Source: Embleya sp045207785
GTDB lineage: Bacteria; Actinomycetota; Actinomycetes; Streptomycetales; Streptomycetaceae
Assembly: GCF_045207785.1 (NCBI RefSeq)
Contig: NZ_CP108776.1
Span: 1,302,001 to 1,366,000 of the forward strand
DNA length: 64,000 nucleotides
Direction of reading: 5' to 3'
Under the pieces are notes generated by a model, which saw only the letters and a program-made list of their open reading frames with translations, had not been told where the DNA came from and searched no databases. The translations under genes were made by a program, and so were the position numbers. Of this stretch, positions 7,498-15,862 are shown piece by piece (position 1 is the first letter of the stretch; every line of letters begins with the position of its first letter).

Positions 7498-9321
7498 TCA
7501 GCGGGCGCAGAACTTGCGTTCGGCGGCCTTCGGGTCGGGCGGGATGGTCAGGGCGGCGCGGTCGAAGGATCCGGTGAGGTTGCGCAGGAAGCGGCCGGGC
7601 GACATGGGTTCGGTGGTCGACCGGAGCAGTTCCCTCAAGTCGCCGCAGTCCAGCGCCGCGCGGGCCGCACGGATGTCCTCGATCGGGACCACGTGGGCGG
7701 GGATCCTGGCCCACGCGGCGGGGTCGACGTAGAGGGCGATGTTCCAGGCGAGCGGGAGGAGTTTCTCGTGGCCGGCGGCGATGTGTCCGGTGGGTTCGAT
7801 GTGTGCGCCCACCGTGTTGGCGAGACCCCACACGTCGACCACGACGCCGCCCAGCGGAGTGACCACGCCGCCGACGCCGAGGCGACCCATGATCAGCCCC
7901 TGCGCCGCCGGCAGATCGGCGCGCAGCGGCAGGGGCGGCAGCGCGGCGGCGTCGGCGAGGTAGTTGCCGTCCAGCACCAGCACGTGCCTGCCGTCGGCGT
8001 CGATCCGAAGCAGTTCCGCACGCAGTCCCGGCAGCGTCTCGCTGTGTGCGTGCGAGGTGGTGGGGTTCGGGGTGCGGGTCCAATTCACGTACACCATACG
8101 TTCGTTCCAGGTCTGGTACACCCCGGCTCGAGGTCCCGGTGTGGTGATCAGACCGGAGCGCAGCGAGAAGCCGCACCACGTGGCCCAGACCGGGACCAGG
8201 ACGACCAGGGCCAACACGCGCCGGTCGACGGGAACCAGCAGGATCGGGAGCAGGCCCAGCATCAGCACCGGCAACCACATCCGCCCGTGCATGAAGTCCC
8301 CGCCGACTCGGAGCACGTACCCGCACTGGACTGCCGCCGCCACGGCCGGCGCCGAGCCGAGGAGCCACGTGCGCCGGTTGCGCGGGCCGCGCCGGATCAG
8401 GAGCGCCGCGACGATGAGTACCACCAGCAGGGTCGGGATCCACAGCCGGTAGGGGGCGGCGAAGTCGACGAGGTAGTCGAAGCCGCGCCCCCAGAGCTGC
8501 CGATTCGCACTCTTGGTGACGGCCGGCATCGGGTAGGGCAGGCCGTAGTAGCCCATCCGGAAGACCTGATACGCCCCGGGCAGTGCCCCGGCGCACAGGA
8601 ACACCGCGAGAGCGGCCCGCCGGCGCAATCGGGACGCCATCACCATGGCGACCAGGAACACGATCGAGGTCGCCGCCAGTTCCGGGCGGATCAGCGGACC
8701 GAGTCCGAACATCGCCGCGATCCCCAGGCGATGTGCGGTCGTCACGGAGTGCTCCCCGCACGTCACGAGCAGCCGCCAGGACAGCCCGATCCAGCCCACC
8801 ATCAGCCCGGTTTCCAGCCCCGACGTCGCGAAGTCCCATACCGGGGGCAGCGCGACGAACACCAGCGCGCCGGCCGGGACCAGGAACCGTCCGGTCTCGG
8901 CCCGCAGGAACCGGCGGGTGCCCGCCAGGGCCAGCCACGTACCGGCGATCGACAGCACGAGCCCGGCGTACACGGCGGTTCGGGCCGGGTCGCCCGGCGT
9001 GAGGAGGTCCAGCAGGGCCAGCAGCCACTGCCACAGCGTGCCCGTCGAGGTCTCCACCCGCTCACCGGGGCTGTACACGGGACCGTTGCCGGCCAGGATC
9101 TCCCGGGCCGCGCGTATGTAGATCAGCCCGTCGTCGGTGATCCATCGGCGGTGCCATCCCATGACGGCGAGTACGAGCACCGGCAGGGCGATGGCGAAAT
9201 GGTCCAGGACCCGGATTCGGCGCCCGCTGTGCGGGAGCGGGTCCTCGCGCGCGGGTTCGGTCGGTGCGATGGGGCCCCGGGCGGTGTCGGACGTGTGGAT
9301 GGGCGTGGTGGCGCGGGTCAT
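7498..9321 (-). CDS. AftB/ZomB-like membrane glycosyltransferase (GT-C type)
   Basis: 607 residues, polytopic, with about ten hydrophobic segments in the first 430 residues and a soluble C-terminal part. Motifs recall the actinobacterial arabinofuranosyltransferase AftB and the ZomB family: RWITDDGLIYIRAAREIL near the N-terminus, where the Asp-Asp pair is the GT-C acidic motif, SGLETGLMVGW, and GGDFMHGRMWLPVL. Such enzymes use polyprenyl-phosphate sugars to glycosylate envelope polymers on the outer side of the membrane. The ATG at 9319-9321 has AGGGA upstream. It lies 80 bases downstream of the CU044_5270-type gene and probably belongs to the same unit. The substrate is unknown. Confidence 0.75.
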   Translation of the reverse strand: MTRATTPIHTSDTARGPIAPTEPAREDPLPHSGRRIRVLDHFAIALPVLVLAVMGWHRRWITDDGLIYIRAAREILAGNGPVYSPGERVETSTGTLWQWLLALLDLLTPGDPARTAVYAGLVLSIAGTWLALAGTRRFLRAETGRFLVPAGALVFVALPPVWDFATSGLETGLMVGWIGLSWRLLVTCGEHSVTTAHRLGIAAMFGLGPLIRPELAATSIVFLVAMVMASRLRRRAALAVFLCAGALPGAYQVFRMGYYGLPYPMPAVTKSANRQLWGRGFDYLVDFAAPYRLWIPTLLVVLIVAALLIRRGPRNRRTWLLGSAPAVAAAVQCGYVLRVGGDFMHGRMWLPVLMLGLLPILLVPVDRRVLALVVLVPVWATWCGFSLRSGLITTPGPRAGVYQTWNERMVYVNWTRTPNPTTSHAHSETLPGLRAELLRIDADGRHVLVLDGNYLADAAALPPLPLRADLPAAQGLIMGRLGVGGVVTPLGGVVVDVWGLANTVGAHIEPTGHIAAGHEKLLPLAWNIALYVDPAAWARIPAHVVPIEDIRAARAALDCGDLRELLRSTTEPMSPGRFLRNLTGSFDRAALTIPPDPKAAERKFCAR

Positions 9322-9401
9322 GTCGTCCCTGCGTTCCGGTGCGGTGGATGGGCGGCCGGCGGGTCGGGGTCGCGCCTGCCGAGGGATGGGGGCGATGCCG
9401 G

Positions 9402-10409
9402 TCACGACCGCCGGTTCGAAGTGGTCGAAAGTGCGGGCGAGACGGCGATCCCGGTCACGGGGTCGCCGGGCATGGTGTCGACTATGTCGCGCTCGAGCAC
9501 GGTCGATTGCCACATCACGGTCCCGATCGGGTGATTTTCGACGGGGGTTGTGAGGACGGCTCGCGAGCCCAGGAAGATCCGGCTGTCCCGGTCGAAGACC
9601 AATTCCAGGCGCCTGCTGCCGACCGGATCGGTACGGGTCAGCGCGATGCCGTGTCTGCCGCGTCCGTCCACGGCATCGGCGAGGGCCACCACGCCCGGTA
9701 TACGGGCCGCCACCTCGTACAGCGCCTCGGCGATTCCCGGTGGGAGCGGACCCCGGGTGAGGATGTTCTCGATGTCGCCGAGGACGGACTGATCCGAATC
9801 GACATTGCCGCCGGCCGGCCAGGTGTCGCTTCGGCGAAGCGCCGCCGACACCGCGTCCGGGGTGGCGGGCAGCGCGGCCAACTCCGCGTAGTTCCAGCGC
9901 ATCGGCGGATCGTTGACCACCAACCCGGAGACGGGGGCCCCGGGTTCGTCCAGGACCCACCGACGGCCGTCCTGGGAGAACCACTCCTTGCGCGAATGCG
10001 CCGGAATCTCGACCGGGACCCCGTCGACCCGGGACCACGAGGACTGTTCGAGCTCGACGTGCAGGACCTGCCCGGGTCGTGGGACCGCCGGTGTGCCGGG
10101 CCCGTCGATCGCGGCGGCGGTGTGCCCGGGTCGCGCGGTCGTGCGGTCCGGTGTTCCGATCAGGAGCACGACGGCCGCCACGGCGCCGACCGCGACCATC
10201 GCGCCGATCGGCGCCACGAGCCGCTGGGCGCGTCGCCGTGGTCGGGCCGCGCGCGCGGTGCCGGCGGTGATCTCGCCCATCAGGTGTTCTTCGAGTAGCC
10301 GTTCCCGGGTGGGGGTCGGCCGGGCGTCCCGGCTCAGGGTGCGCTCGGTCGGGTCGTTACCCGGTCGGGCGCGGCCGGGCGAGGTGGGCGCGGAGCGGTT
10401 CTGCTTCAT
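9402..10409 (-). CDS. CU044_5270-family membrane-anchored protein
   Basis: 335 residues. A cytoplasmic N-terminal stretch of about 65 residues is followed by one membrane segment (LVAPIGAMVAVGAVAAVVLL), then an external domain with KEWFSQDGRRWVLDEPG, YEVAARIPGVVALADAVDG and a lipoprotein-carrier-like beta pattern ending in DIVDTMPGD. This is the usual architecture of the CU044_5270 family, encoded next to ECF sigma factors in actinobacteria. Here its ATG overlaps the stop of the sigma gene as ATGA (10406-10409), so the two are translationally coupled. By position it may act as a membrane partner or anti-sigma-like protein, but no zinc-binding motif is present. Confidence 0.8.
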   Translation of the reverse strand: MKQNRSAPTSPGRARPGNDPTERTLSRDARPTPTRERLLEEHLMGEITAGTARAARPRRRAQRLVAPIGAMVAVGAVAAVVLLIGTPDRTTARPGHTAAAIDGPGTPAVPRPGQVLHVELEQSSWSRVDGVPVEIPAHSRKEWFSQDGRRWVLDEPGAPVSGLVVNDPPMRWNYAELAALPATPDAVSAALRRSDTWPAGGNVDSDQSVLGDIENILTRGPLPPGIAEALYEVAARIPGVVALADAVDGRGRHGIALTRTDPVGSRRLELVFDRDSRIFLGSRAVLTTPVENHPIGTVMWQSTVLERDIVDTMPGDPVTGIAVSPALSTTSNRRS

Positions 10410-11083
10410 CGGGTCGGCTCCACCAGGATCGTCGGAACGGGCGCGGGATGTACGGCGATGGCGGCGCGGGGGACGAACGGGGCGCGCATGGACCGCAGTT
10501 CCTCCTCGGCCAGGACGCGCAACCGGACCCGGGCCCGGGACAGGCGCGAGCGTACGGTCCCCACCGGCAGGTCCAACGCGTGCGCGGCCTCGGCGTACGT
10601 CAGCTCCGAACACACGCACAACAGGAAGATCTCGCGATCGGTGCGCCGGAGCCGGCTCAGCGCGGCGCGGGCGGCGGCCAGGCGTTCGCCGTCGTCGATG
10701 CGGGTGACGACCGCGTCGGCGATGTCGGGAACGTCGTCGCGTGCGGGGGATCTTGCCATCGCGTGTCGATGTCTTCGCGCGGCCCGACTGCGATTGCGCA
10801 GCACGTTGATCGCGATGCCCATCAGCCACGGCAGCGGTGTCTCGCCCTCGTCCCGCAGCCGCTCACGCAGCCGCCACGCCTCCAGGAACGTGAGCGAGAC
10901 GATGTCCTCGGACGCCGCCCAGTCGCCGGTGACGCGGTAGGCGTGCGCGTACACCACGTTGTGGTGGGCCTGGTACAACGCGCGAAAGGCGACCGGGTCG
11001 CCGGCACGGATTGCCCCGTGCATCGAATGGTTCACATACCGAGTTGTCCGCGCGGAGGGTCGGGTTCCCGTGATCCGGATCAC
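10406..11083 (-). CDS. RNA polymerase ECF-type sigma factor
   Basis: 225 residues from the GTG at 11081-11083; a GTG at 11035 or the ATG at 11023 would remove up to 20 unaligned residues and are just as plausible, since no start has a strong ribosome site. Region 2 includes FRALYQAHHNVVYAHAYRVT and EDIVSLTFLEAWRLRERL; region 4 includes LSRLRRTDREIFLLCVCSEL, then TYAEAAHALDLPVGTVRSRL, the -35 recognition helix. It directs polymerase to its own set of promoters and is coupled by ATGA to the membrane protein downstream. The linker is ordinary, and no extra C-terminal domain is present. Confidence 0.9.
   Translation of the reverse strand: MIRITGTRPSARTTRYVNHSMHGAIRAGDPVAFRALYQAHHNVVYAHAYRVTGDWAASEDIVSLTFLEAWRLRERLRDEGETPLPWLMGIAINVLRNRSRAARRHRHAMARSPARDDVPDIADAVVTRIDDGERLAAARAALSRLRRTDREIFLLCVCSELTYAEAAHALDLPVGTVRSRLSRARVRLRVLAEEELRSMRAPFVPRAAIAVHPAPVPTILVEPTR
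11070..11083. promoter_or_regulatory. 14-base perfect palindrome at the sigma-factor start
   Basis: GTGATCCGGATCAC reads the same on both strands and overlaps the most upstream possible GTG start of the sigma gene. If the gene starts at 11035 or 11023, the site would lie in its leader, where a dimeric regulator could bind. The function is inferred from symmetry only. Confidence 0.35.
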
Positions 11084-11209
11084 GGTACACGTCCGCCGCC
11101 CGCATCACCCGGGCGTTCCGGTGGTCATCGCGTTCTGCCGAGGGCGCCGACCTGGCACCGGGTGCTGCGGTGCCGACGGGTCGGGTCGGCACCGCAGCTT
11201 GGGGGGCGG

Positions 11210-12232
11210 CTATTCGGTGCGGGCGCCGATCGCGGACATCAGCATCGGGAACGAATCGACCAGGCCGCGTTCGAAGTATGGCCATGTGTGGGTGCCGGGG
11301 CCGGAGACGGCGGTGAGGTCGAGGTGCAGACGGCGGGCCCGGTCGGCGAAGAGTTCGGACATGCGGCCGCAGAGCCGTTCGGTGTTGTCGGTCTCGGCGC
11401 CGACCGGGTCGAGGGGGCCCGGCGCGCCCGTACCCCACGAGGCATAGAGGCGCACGCCCCGCAGCCGCCACGCCAGGTCGTACGGGTTGAACGCGGCCCA
11501 CAGGTGGCGCTGTTCGACCGGGTCACCCCAGATCGCGGTCGGGTCCGCACCCGAGTAGCCGATGAACATGGAGATGACGCCGGGGCCGGACAGGTCGCCG
11601 TTCACCATCGCGGTGTGCAGGACTCCGCTGAAGGAGGCCGCCGCGCGGAACATGCCCGGGTTGCGGGCCGCGTACGTGAACGCGCCCTGGCCGCCCATCG
11701 ACAGGCCCGCGGCGGCGCGTACGTGACCCGCGCGGTAGTCGCTTTCGATGATGTCCTTCAGCTCGTGGGTGTGGAACGTCTCCCACGCCGGGGCGCCCCA
11801 CGCGCCGTGGTTCCACCAGTTCGAGTAGTAGCCGGTCGCGCCGCCCTCGGGCATCACCACCAACACGCCCTTCTTGTCCGCGAGTTGGCGGATCTGCTGG
11901 TGCTTGGTCCAGGTCGTGTGGTCGCCGAAGGCGCCGTGCAGGAGGTAGAGGACCGGCCAGGTGCGACGGGTGCTGCGGTCCCAGCGCGGCGGGAGCATGA
12001 GGCGGACCTTCGCGGTCCGGCCGAGTGCGGGGGAGTCGATGGTCAGGTCGAGGAGCCGTTCGTCGATGCGCTCCTCGGCGACCACACGGGCGCGCGGACG
12101 GCGCTCCTCAGGCGCAGGTACGAACGGGGGCGCGGTCGATGCGGCGAACGCCTGGCCGGGCAGCAGGGCCGCAGCGGGTACTGCGGCTGTTGCGGCTGTT
12201 GCCGCCAGGATGCTTCTTCGGGACAGGGGCAT
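11210..12232 (-). CDS. Secreted esterase, Ag85/esterase D-like alpha/beta hydrolase
   Basis: 340 residues from the ATG at 12230-12232. The N-terminus is a Tat-type signal (PLSRRSILAATAATAAVPAA, cleavage after GQAFA). The mature part has the esterase D/antigen 85 fold: PVLYLLHGAFGDHTTWTK, the nucleophile in AAGLSMGGQGAF, and a late His in GPGTHTWPYFERGL. Family members are extracellular esterases or acyltransferases. It lies downstream of the Liv-type transporter genes but is separated from them by a strong hairpin, so it is probably a separate unit and not part of nicotinate breakdown. Confidence 0.85.
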   Translation of the reverse strand: MPLSRRSILAATAATAAVPAAALLPGQAFAASTAPPFVPAPEERRPRARVVAEERIDERLLDLTIDSPALGRTAKVRLMLPPRWDRSTRRTWPVLYLLHGAFGDHTTWTKHQQIRQLADKKGVLVVMPEGGATGYYSNWWNHGAWGAPAWETFHTHELKDIIESDYRAGHVRAAAGLSMGGQGAFTYAARNPGMFRAAASFSGVLHTAMVNGDLSGPGVISMFIGYSGADPTAIWGDPVEQRHLWAAFNPYDLAWRLRGVRLYASWGTGAPGPLDPVGAETDNTERLCGRMSELFADRARRLHLDLTAVSGPGTHTWPYFERGLVDSFPMLMSAIGARTE

Positions 12233-12390
12233 GTGCGTGCGTCTCTCAGGTGGCTCGTGGGACAAGGGACTCGCGGTTCCTGGTCGTTGCCGGCCGCGAG
12301 CGGCCGGATACCCGTGGGTTGCACGTTCCCCAGGGTCGTCACCGGTACGTTGGAGCGCAGGTGGCCGGCACGGGCGGCCCGCGCGGGAGG

Positions 12391-12427
12391 GATGCGGCGC
12401 CCGGCATCCGGGCTCGGGCGCCGCATC
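12391..12427 (-). terminator. Hairpin after livF
   Basis: GATGCGGCGCCCG (12391-12403) pairs perfectly with CGGGCGCCGCATC (12415-12427) around an 11-base loop, just past the end of livF. There is no T run, which is common in high-GC actinomycetes. It probably ends the long minus-strand transport/nicotinate transcript. Confidence 0.6.
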
Positions 12428-12439
12428 GGTCTGTGGGCC

Positions 12440-13177
12440 TCATGCCGCGGGCGCGGCGACCCCGCCCACCGCAAGGAGCTCGCGCAGGGTCGCGGCGTCG
12501 GTACGCAGCTGCTCCGGCGCGTCGGTCGTGTGGACGACGCGGCCGCGTCCGATGACCACGGCCCGGTCCACCCGGCGTAGTGCGAAGTCGACCTTCTGCT
12601 CGACCAGGATCGCCGCGGTGCCGCGACGGCGCAGTTCGTCGATCACCTCGCCGACCTTGGCGACCGTCTGCGGGTCCAGGCCCTCGGTCGGCTCATCGAG
12701 CAGTACGAGGTGCCCGTTGCCGACCAGGGCCCGGCCGAGCGCGAGCATCTGCTGCTGGCCTCCGGAGAGCAGTCCTGCGGAGAGCCCCCAGCGCTCCCCG
12801 AGGACCGGGAAGCGCTCGACCACCTCCTCGGTGGTCCACGGCTGCGCGCCCGTGCCGCGCCGGGCCGCGACTTTGAGGTTCTCCTTGACCGTGAGCGAGG
12901 GGAACACCCGGTGCCCCTGCGGCACCAGGGCCATCCCGGCACGGGATATCCGCTCGGCGGGCCGGCCCTCGATACCGCGGCCGCGGAATCGGATCGTCCC
13001 CTTGCGCGGCCTCAGCAGCCCCGAGATCGTGTGGATCAAGGTGGTCTTGCCCATGCCGTTGCGGCCGAGCACGCCGAGGACCTCGCCCTCGGCGACGCTC
13101 AGCGCGATCCCCTGGAGGACATGGCTCTGCCCGTAGTAGGTGTGCACATCATCAAGTTCGAGCATCGATTCAGGCAT
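12440..13177 (-). CDS. livF: ABC transporter ATP-binding protein, LivF type
   Basis: 245 residues. Walker A is GRNGMGKTT (residues 38-46), the signature is LLSGGQQQML and Walker B is LVLLDEPTEGLDP. The short size and GRNGMGKTT are typical of LivF, the second ATPase of branched-chain-amino-acid-type importers. The ATG at 13175-13177 overlaps the end of livG, giving coupled translation. It is the last gene of the livKHMGF set. Position next to the nicotinate genes suggests that the system imports nicotinate or a related ring acid rather than leucine; this is inference from context. Several aromatic-acid importers belong to this family. Confidence 0.85.
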   Translation of the reverse strand: MPESMLELDDVHTYYGQSHVLQGIALSVAEGEVLGVLGRNGMGKTTLIHTISGLLRPRKGTIRFRGRGIEGRPAERISRAGMALVPQGHRVFPSLTVKENLKVAARRGTGAQPWTTEEVVERFPVLGERWGLSAGLLSGGQQQMLALGRALVGNGHLVLLDEPTEGLDPQTVAKVGEVIDELRRRGTAAILVEQKVDFALRRVDRAVVIGRGRVVHTTDAPEQLRTDAATLRELLAVGGVAAPAA

Positions 13178-13925
13178 CGGCCGCCTCCCCGAGGTACGCC
13201 TCGAGCACACGCTGGTTGGTGGACACTTCGTCCGGTGTGCCGTCGGCGATGATCCGGCCCTGTTGCAGCACGCTGACCCGGTCGGACAGGGAGAAGGCGA
13301 TCTCCATGTCGTGCTCGATCATCACGATGGTGATCGAGCGCGGCAGTGCCGCGACCAGTGCGGTCAGGCGTCCGGCGTCGGCCGGTGACAGACCCGCGGT
13401 CGGCTCGTCCAGGAGCAGCACCTTGGGGCTCCGGCACATCGCGAGGGCGATCTCCAGGACGCGCTGTTGGCCGTACGCCAGTTCGCGGACCGGGCGGTCC
13501 GCCATCTTGTCCAGGTCCCATTCGGCGAGCACCTCGAGTGCGCGCTCGCCCAGCCTGTCCACCGAAGCGAGCGGACGCCAGAAGACGCGTTGTGCGCGCG
13601 ACTGCGCCGCCAGGGTCAGTTCGACGTTCTGACGCACGCTCAACTCATCGAGCAGGTCGGTGAGTTGGAACGTCCGGGCGAGGCCGAGTCGGGCCCGCCG
13701 GTGGGCGGGCATCCGGGTCACGTCGTGACCCAGCAGGGAGACCTTGCCCCCGGTGGGACGCAGCTGCCCGGCGAGCAGGTTGAACAGGGTCGACTTGCCC
13801 GCGCCGTTCGGACCGATCAGGGCCCGGCGTTCCCCGACCGGCACGGCGAGCGTGACGTCGTCGTTCGCCTTGAACGCCCCGAACTGCACGGTCAGATGGG
13901 AAGCCGCGATCGCGTGGTCGCTCAT
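13170..13925 (-). CDS. livG: ABC transporter ATP-binding protein, LivG type
   Basis: 251 residues. Walker A is GPNGAGKST (38-46), then LARTFQLTDLL (the LivG-type Q-loop region), signature ELAYGQQRVLEIA and Walker B VLLLDEPTAGLSP, then IEHDMEIAF with the switch histidine. The signature has AYGQQ where other ABC proteins have SGGQ, as is normal for LivG. The ATG overlaps the stop of livM (ATGA at 13922-13925), with GGAGGTG just upstream. It energises import together with LivF. Confidence 0.88.
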   Translation of the reverse strand: MSDHAIAASHLTVQFGAFKANDDVTLAVPVGERRALIGPNGAGKSTLFNLLAGQLRPTGGKVSLLGHDVTRMPAHRRARLGLARTFQLTDLLDELSVRQNVELTLAAQSRAQRVFWRPLASVDRLGERALEVLAEWDLDKMADRPVRELAYGQQRVLEIALAMCRSPKVLLLDEPTAGLSPADAGRLTALVAALPRSITIVMIEHDMEIAFSLSDRVSVLQQGRIIADGTPDEVSTNQRVLEAYLGEAADA

Positions 13926-14962
13926 GCGTTCACCTCCACAGGTGCCGTGGCGGAAACACCCGGGCCGGGATCGGGACTTCGTCGGTTCCGCAGCGACTCG
14001 GCCCGCCGCACCGCCCACCCCGCGCGACCGAGCACACCGTCGGCGAGGAAGAGCGCGGTGACGATGTAGACGATGCCGAGCACCGTGGTCCACCGGTCGG
14101 TGTACGTGCTGACCCACACTTCGAGCCCGGTCACCATGACCGCCCCGAGGAACGGCCCGAGGAAGTGCCGCGCGCCGCCGAGGATCGCGAACACCAGGAC
14201 GTCGGCGCTGATCTGCCAGGAGAGGTTCGCCGTGGACACCGACCCCTGCAGGTAGACCTCCAGGACGCCCGCGACGGCCGCGAACGCGCCGGAGACGGTG
14301 AAGGCGATCGTGCGCAGCACGCCCGGCCGGTAGCCGGTCGCGCTCATCCGCGCTTCGCTCTCGCGTACGCCGACCACCGTCATGCCCAGCGGCGAGCGCT
14401 GGTACATCCACAGCAGCGCGACACACACCGCGACCACGATGAGGGTCAGCTGGTAGTAGCCGTCCCCCTCGCGTACGGCGGACGGCAGCCCGTCGCGCGG
14501 GATGTTCGGGATGCCGTTGTCGCCGCCGGTCCATTCGGTCTGGTAGAAGACCAGGCCGAACAGCGCCTGCGCCAGCGCCAGGGTGAGCAGCAGAAGGTAG
14601 ATGCCGCGGACCCGCAGACACGCGATACCGAACACCGCGCCCGCGACCGCGCCGAGGATGACCGCCGCGGCCAGCACGACCAGCGGCGACCAGTCCCACC
14701 GGGTGACCCCGATACCGACCGCGTAGCCGCCGATTCCGAAGAACGCCGCGTGGCCGAGCGAGGACATCCCGCCGAAGCCGAACACCGCGTTGTACGCGGT
14801 GGCCAGGAGGCCCAGGAGCAGCATCCGGGTCGCGACGAACGTGTAGAAGGAGTCGGTGAAGGAGGGGACGAGGACCAGGAGCAGGGCCGCGACGGCGAGG
14901 CCGCCCACGACCACGATCCGTTGCCCCGTTCCCCGGCCCGCCGAAGCTGTACGCGGCGTCAT
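13922..14962 (-). CDS. livM: Branched-chain-type ABC permease, LivM
   Basis: 346 residues with about nine or ten hydrophobic segments and the LivM signature in the first third: LLATAYNAVFGFGGMSSLGH, then AAFFGIGGYAVGIGV. A later conserved stretch is GVRESEARMSATGYRPGVLR, the coupling region that meets the ATPases. The ATG at 14960-14962 overlaps the livH stop (ATGA). The C-terminus carries a charged extension of about 30 residues ending VEVNA. It forms the membrane channel with LivH. Confidence 0.88.
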   Translation of the reverse strand: MTPRTASAGRGTGQRIVVVGGLAVAALLLVLVPSFTDSFYTFVATRMLLLGLLATAYNAVFGFGGMSSLGHAAFFGIGGYAVGIGVTRWDWSPLVVLAAAVILGAVAGAVFGIACLRVRGIYLLLLTLALAQALFGLVFYQTEWTGGDNGIPNIPRDGLPSAVREGDGYYQLTLIVVAVCVALLWMYQRSPLGMTVVGVRESEARMSATGYRPGVLRTIAFTVSGAFAAVAGVLEVYLQGSVSTANLSWQISADVLVFAILGGARHFLGPFLGAVMVTGLEVWVSTYTDRWTTVLGIVYIVTALFLADGVLGRAGWAVRRAESLRNRRSPDPGPGVSATAPVEVNA

Positions 14963-15822
14963 CGCAGCACCGCCTTGCCGAACAGGCCGCGCGGACGCAC
15001 CGCGAGCAGGGCCGCGACCGAGGCGTACAGGGTGAACAGCGCCCATTCGGGGAACCACACCTTGCCGTACTGGTCGATGAGCCCCACCGCGAACGCCGCG
15101 GTGAGCGCTCCTCCGATCGACCCCAGGCCGCCGACGACCACGACAATGAGCGCCAGGAGCAGCACCTCGAATCCGCTGTCGGGGGAGAGCGAGGTGAACG
15201 CCCCGCCCCACACCCCCGCGAACGCGGCCAGACCCGTCCCGAAGCCGAACACGAGCAGGAAGATCAGCGGTACCCGGATACCGACCGCGCGGGCGATCTC
15301 CTCGTCGTCCACGGCCGCGCGCACCTTGGCCCCGGTGGGCGTGAAGCGCAGCAGCGCACCGGCGAAGGCGGCGAGCAGCAGGGCGACGCCGATCATCGCG
15401 AGCCGGAACTTGGGAAAGACCCAGTCCCCGATCGTCACCGGGCCTTCGAGCCCCGGCGGGGTCTGCGGAGCGACCGGGTCGCCGCCGTAGTTGGCGAGGA
15501 TCTGGTCGCCGATGATGTACGCGACCCCCAGGGTCAGCACGATCTGGGGGAGTTCGCGCCCGGCGAGCCGGTGCAGGAACAACCGCTGGACGACCATGCC
15601 CGCCGCGGCCGCCGCCAGGACCCCGAGCAGCAGGGCGAGCCAGTAGTCGGTGCCGTTGGACGCGAGGTCGTAGGCCAGGTAGCCGCCGAGCAGGTAGAAC
15701 GCCCCGTGCGCGAGGTTGACGGTGCGCAGCAGCCCGAAGGTGATGGTCAGGCCGCTGGCGACGAGGAAGAGCAGGGAGCCGTACGCCAGTCCGTTGACGC
15801 TGTGGGTGAGCCAGGTCAGCAC
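14959..15822 (-). CDS. livH: Branched-chain-type ABC permease, LivH
   Basis: 287 residues, eight or so membrane segments. The N-terminus (VNGLAYGSLLFLVASGLTIT) and FGLLRTVNLAHGAFYLLGGY are the classic LivH opening. The EIARAVGIRVPLIFLL region contains the cytoplasmic coupling loop. It starts 40 bases after livK and is coupled to livM by ATGA. It pairs with LivM to make the translocation path. Confidence 0.88.
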   Translation of the reverse strand: MLTWLTHSVNGLAYGSLLFLVASGLTITFGLLRTVNLAHGAFYLLGGYLAYDLASNGTDYWLALLLGVLAAAAAGMVVQRLFLHRLAGRELPQIVLTLGVAYIIGDQILANYGGDPVAPQTPPGLEGPVTIGDWVFPKFRLAMIGVALLLAAFAGALLRFTPTGAKVRAAVDDEEIARAVGIRVPLIFLLVFGFGTGLAAFAGVWGGAFTSLSPDSGFEVLLLALIVVVVGGLGSIGGALTAAFAVGLIDQYGKVWFPEWALFTLYASVAALLAVRPRGLFGKAVLR

Positions 15823-15862
15823 GCGCCGCCCCTCACTTCGCGTCCTCTGCGGGTGCGGCGCC

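Noticed and set aside
7480..9534. Plus-strand 684-residue open frame
   Set aside because: Gln/His/Arg-rich antisense shadow of the membrane glycosyltransferase gene.
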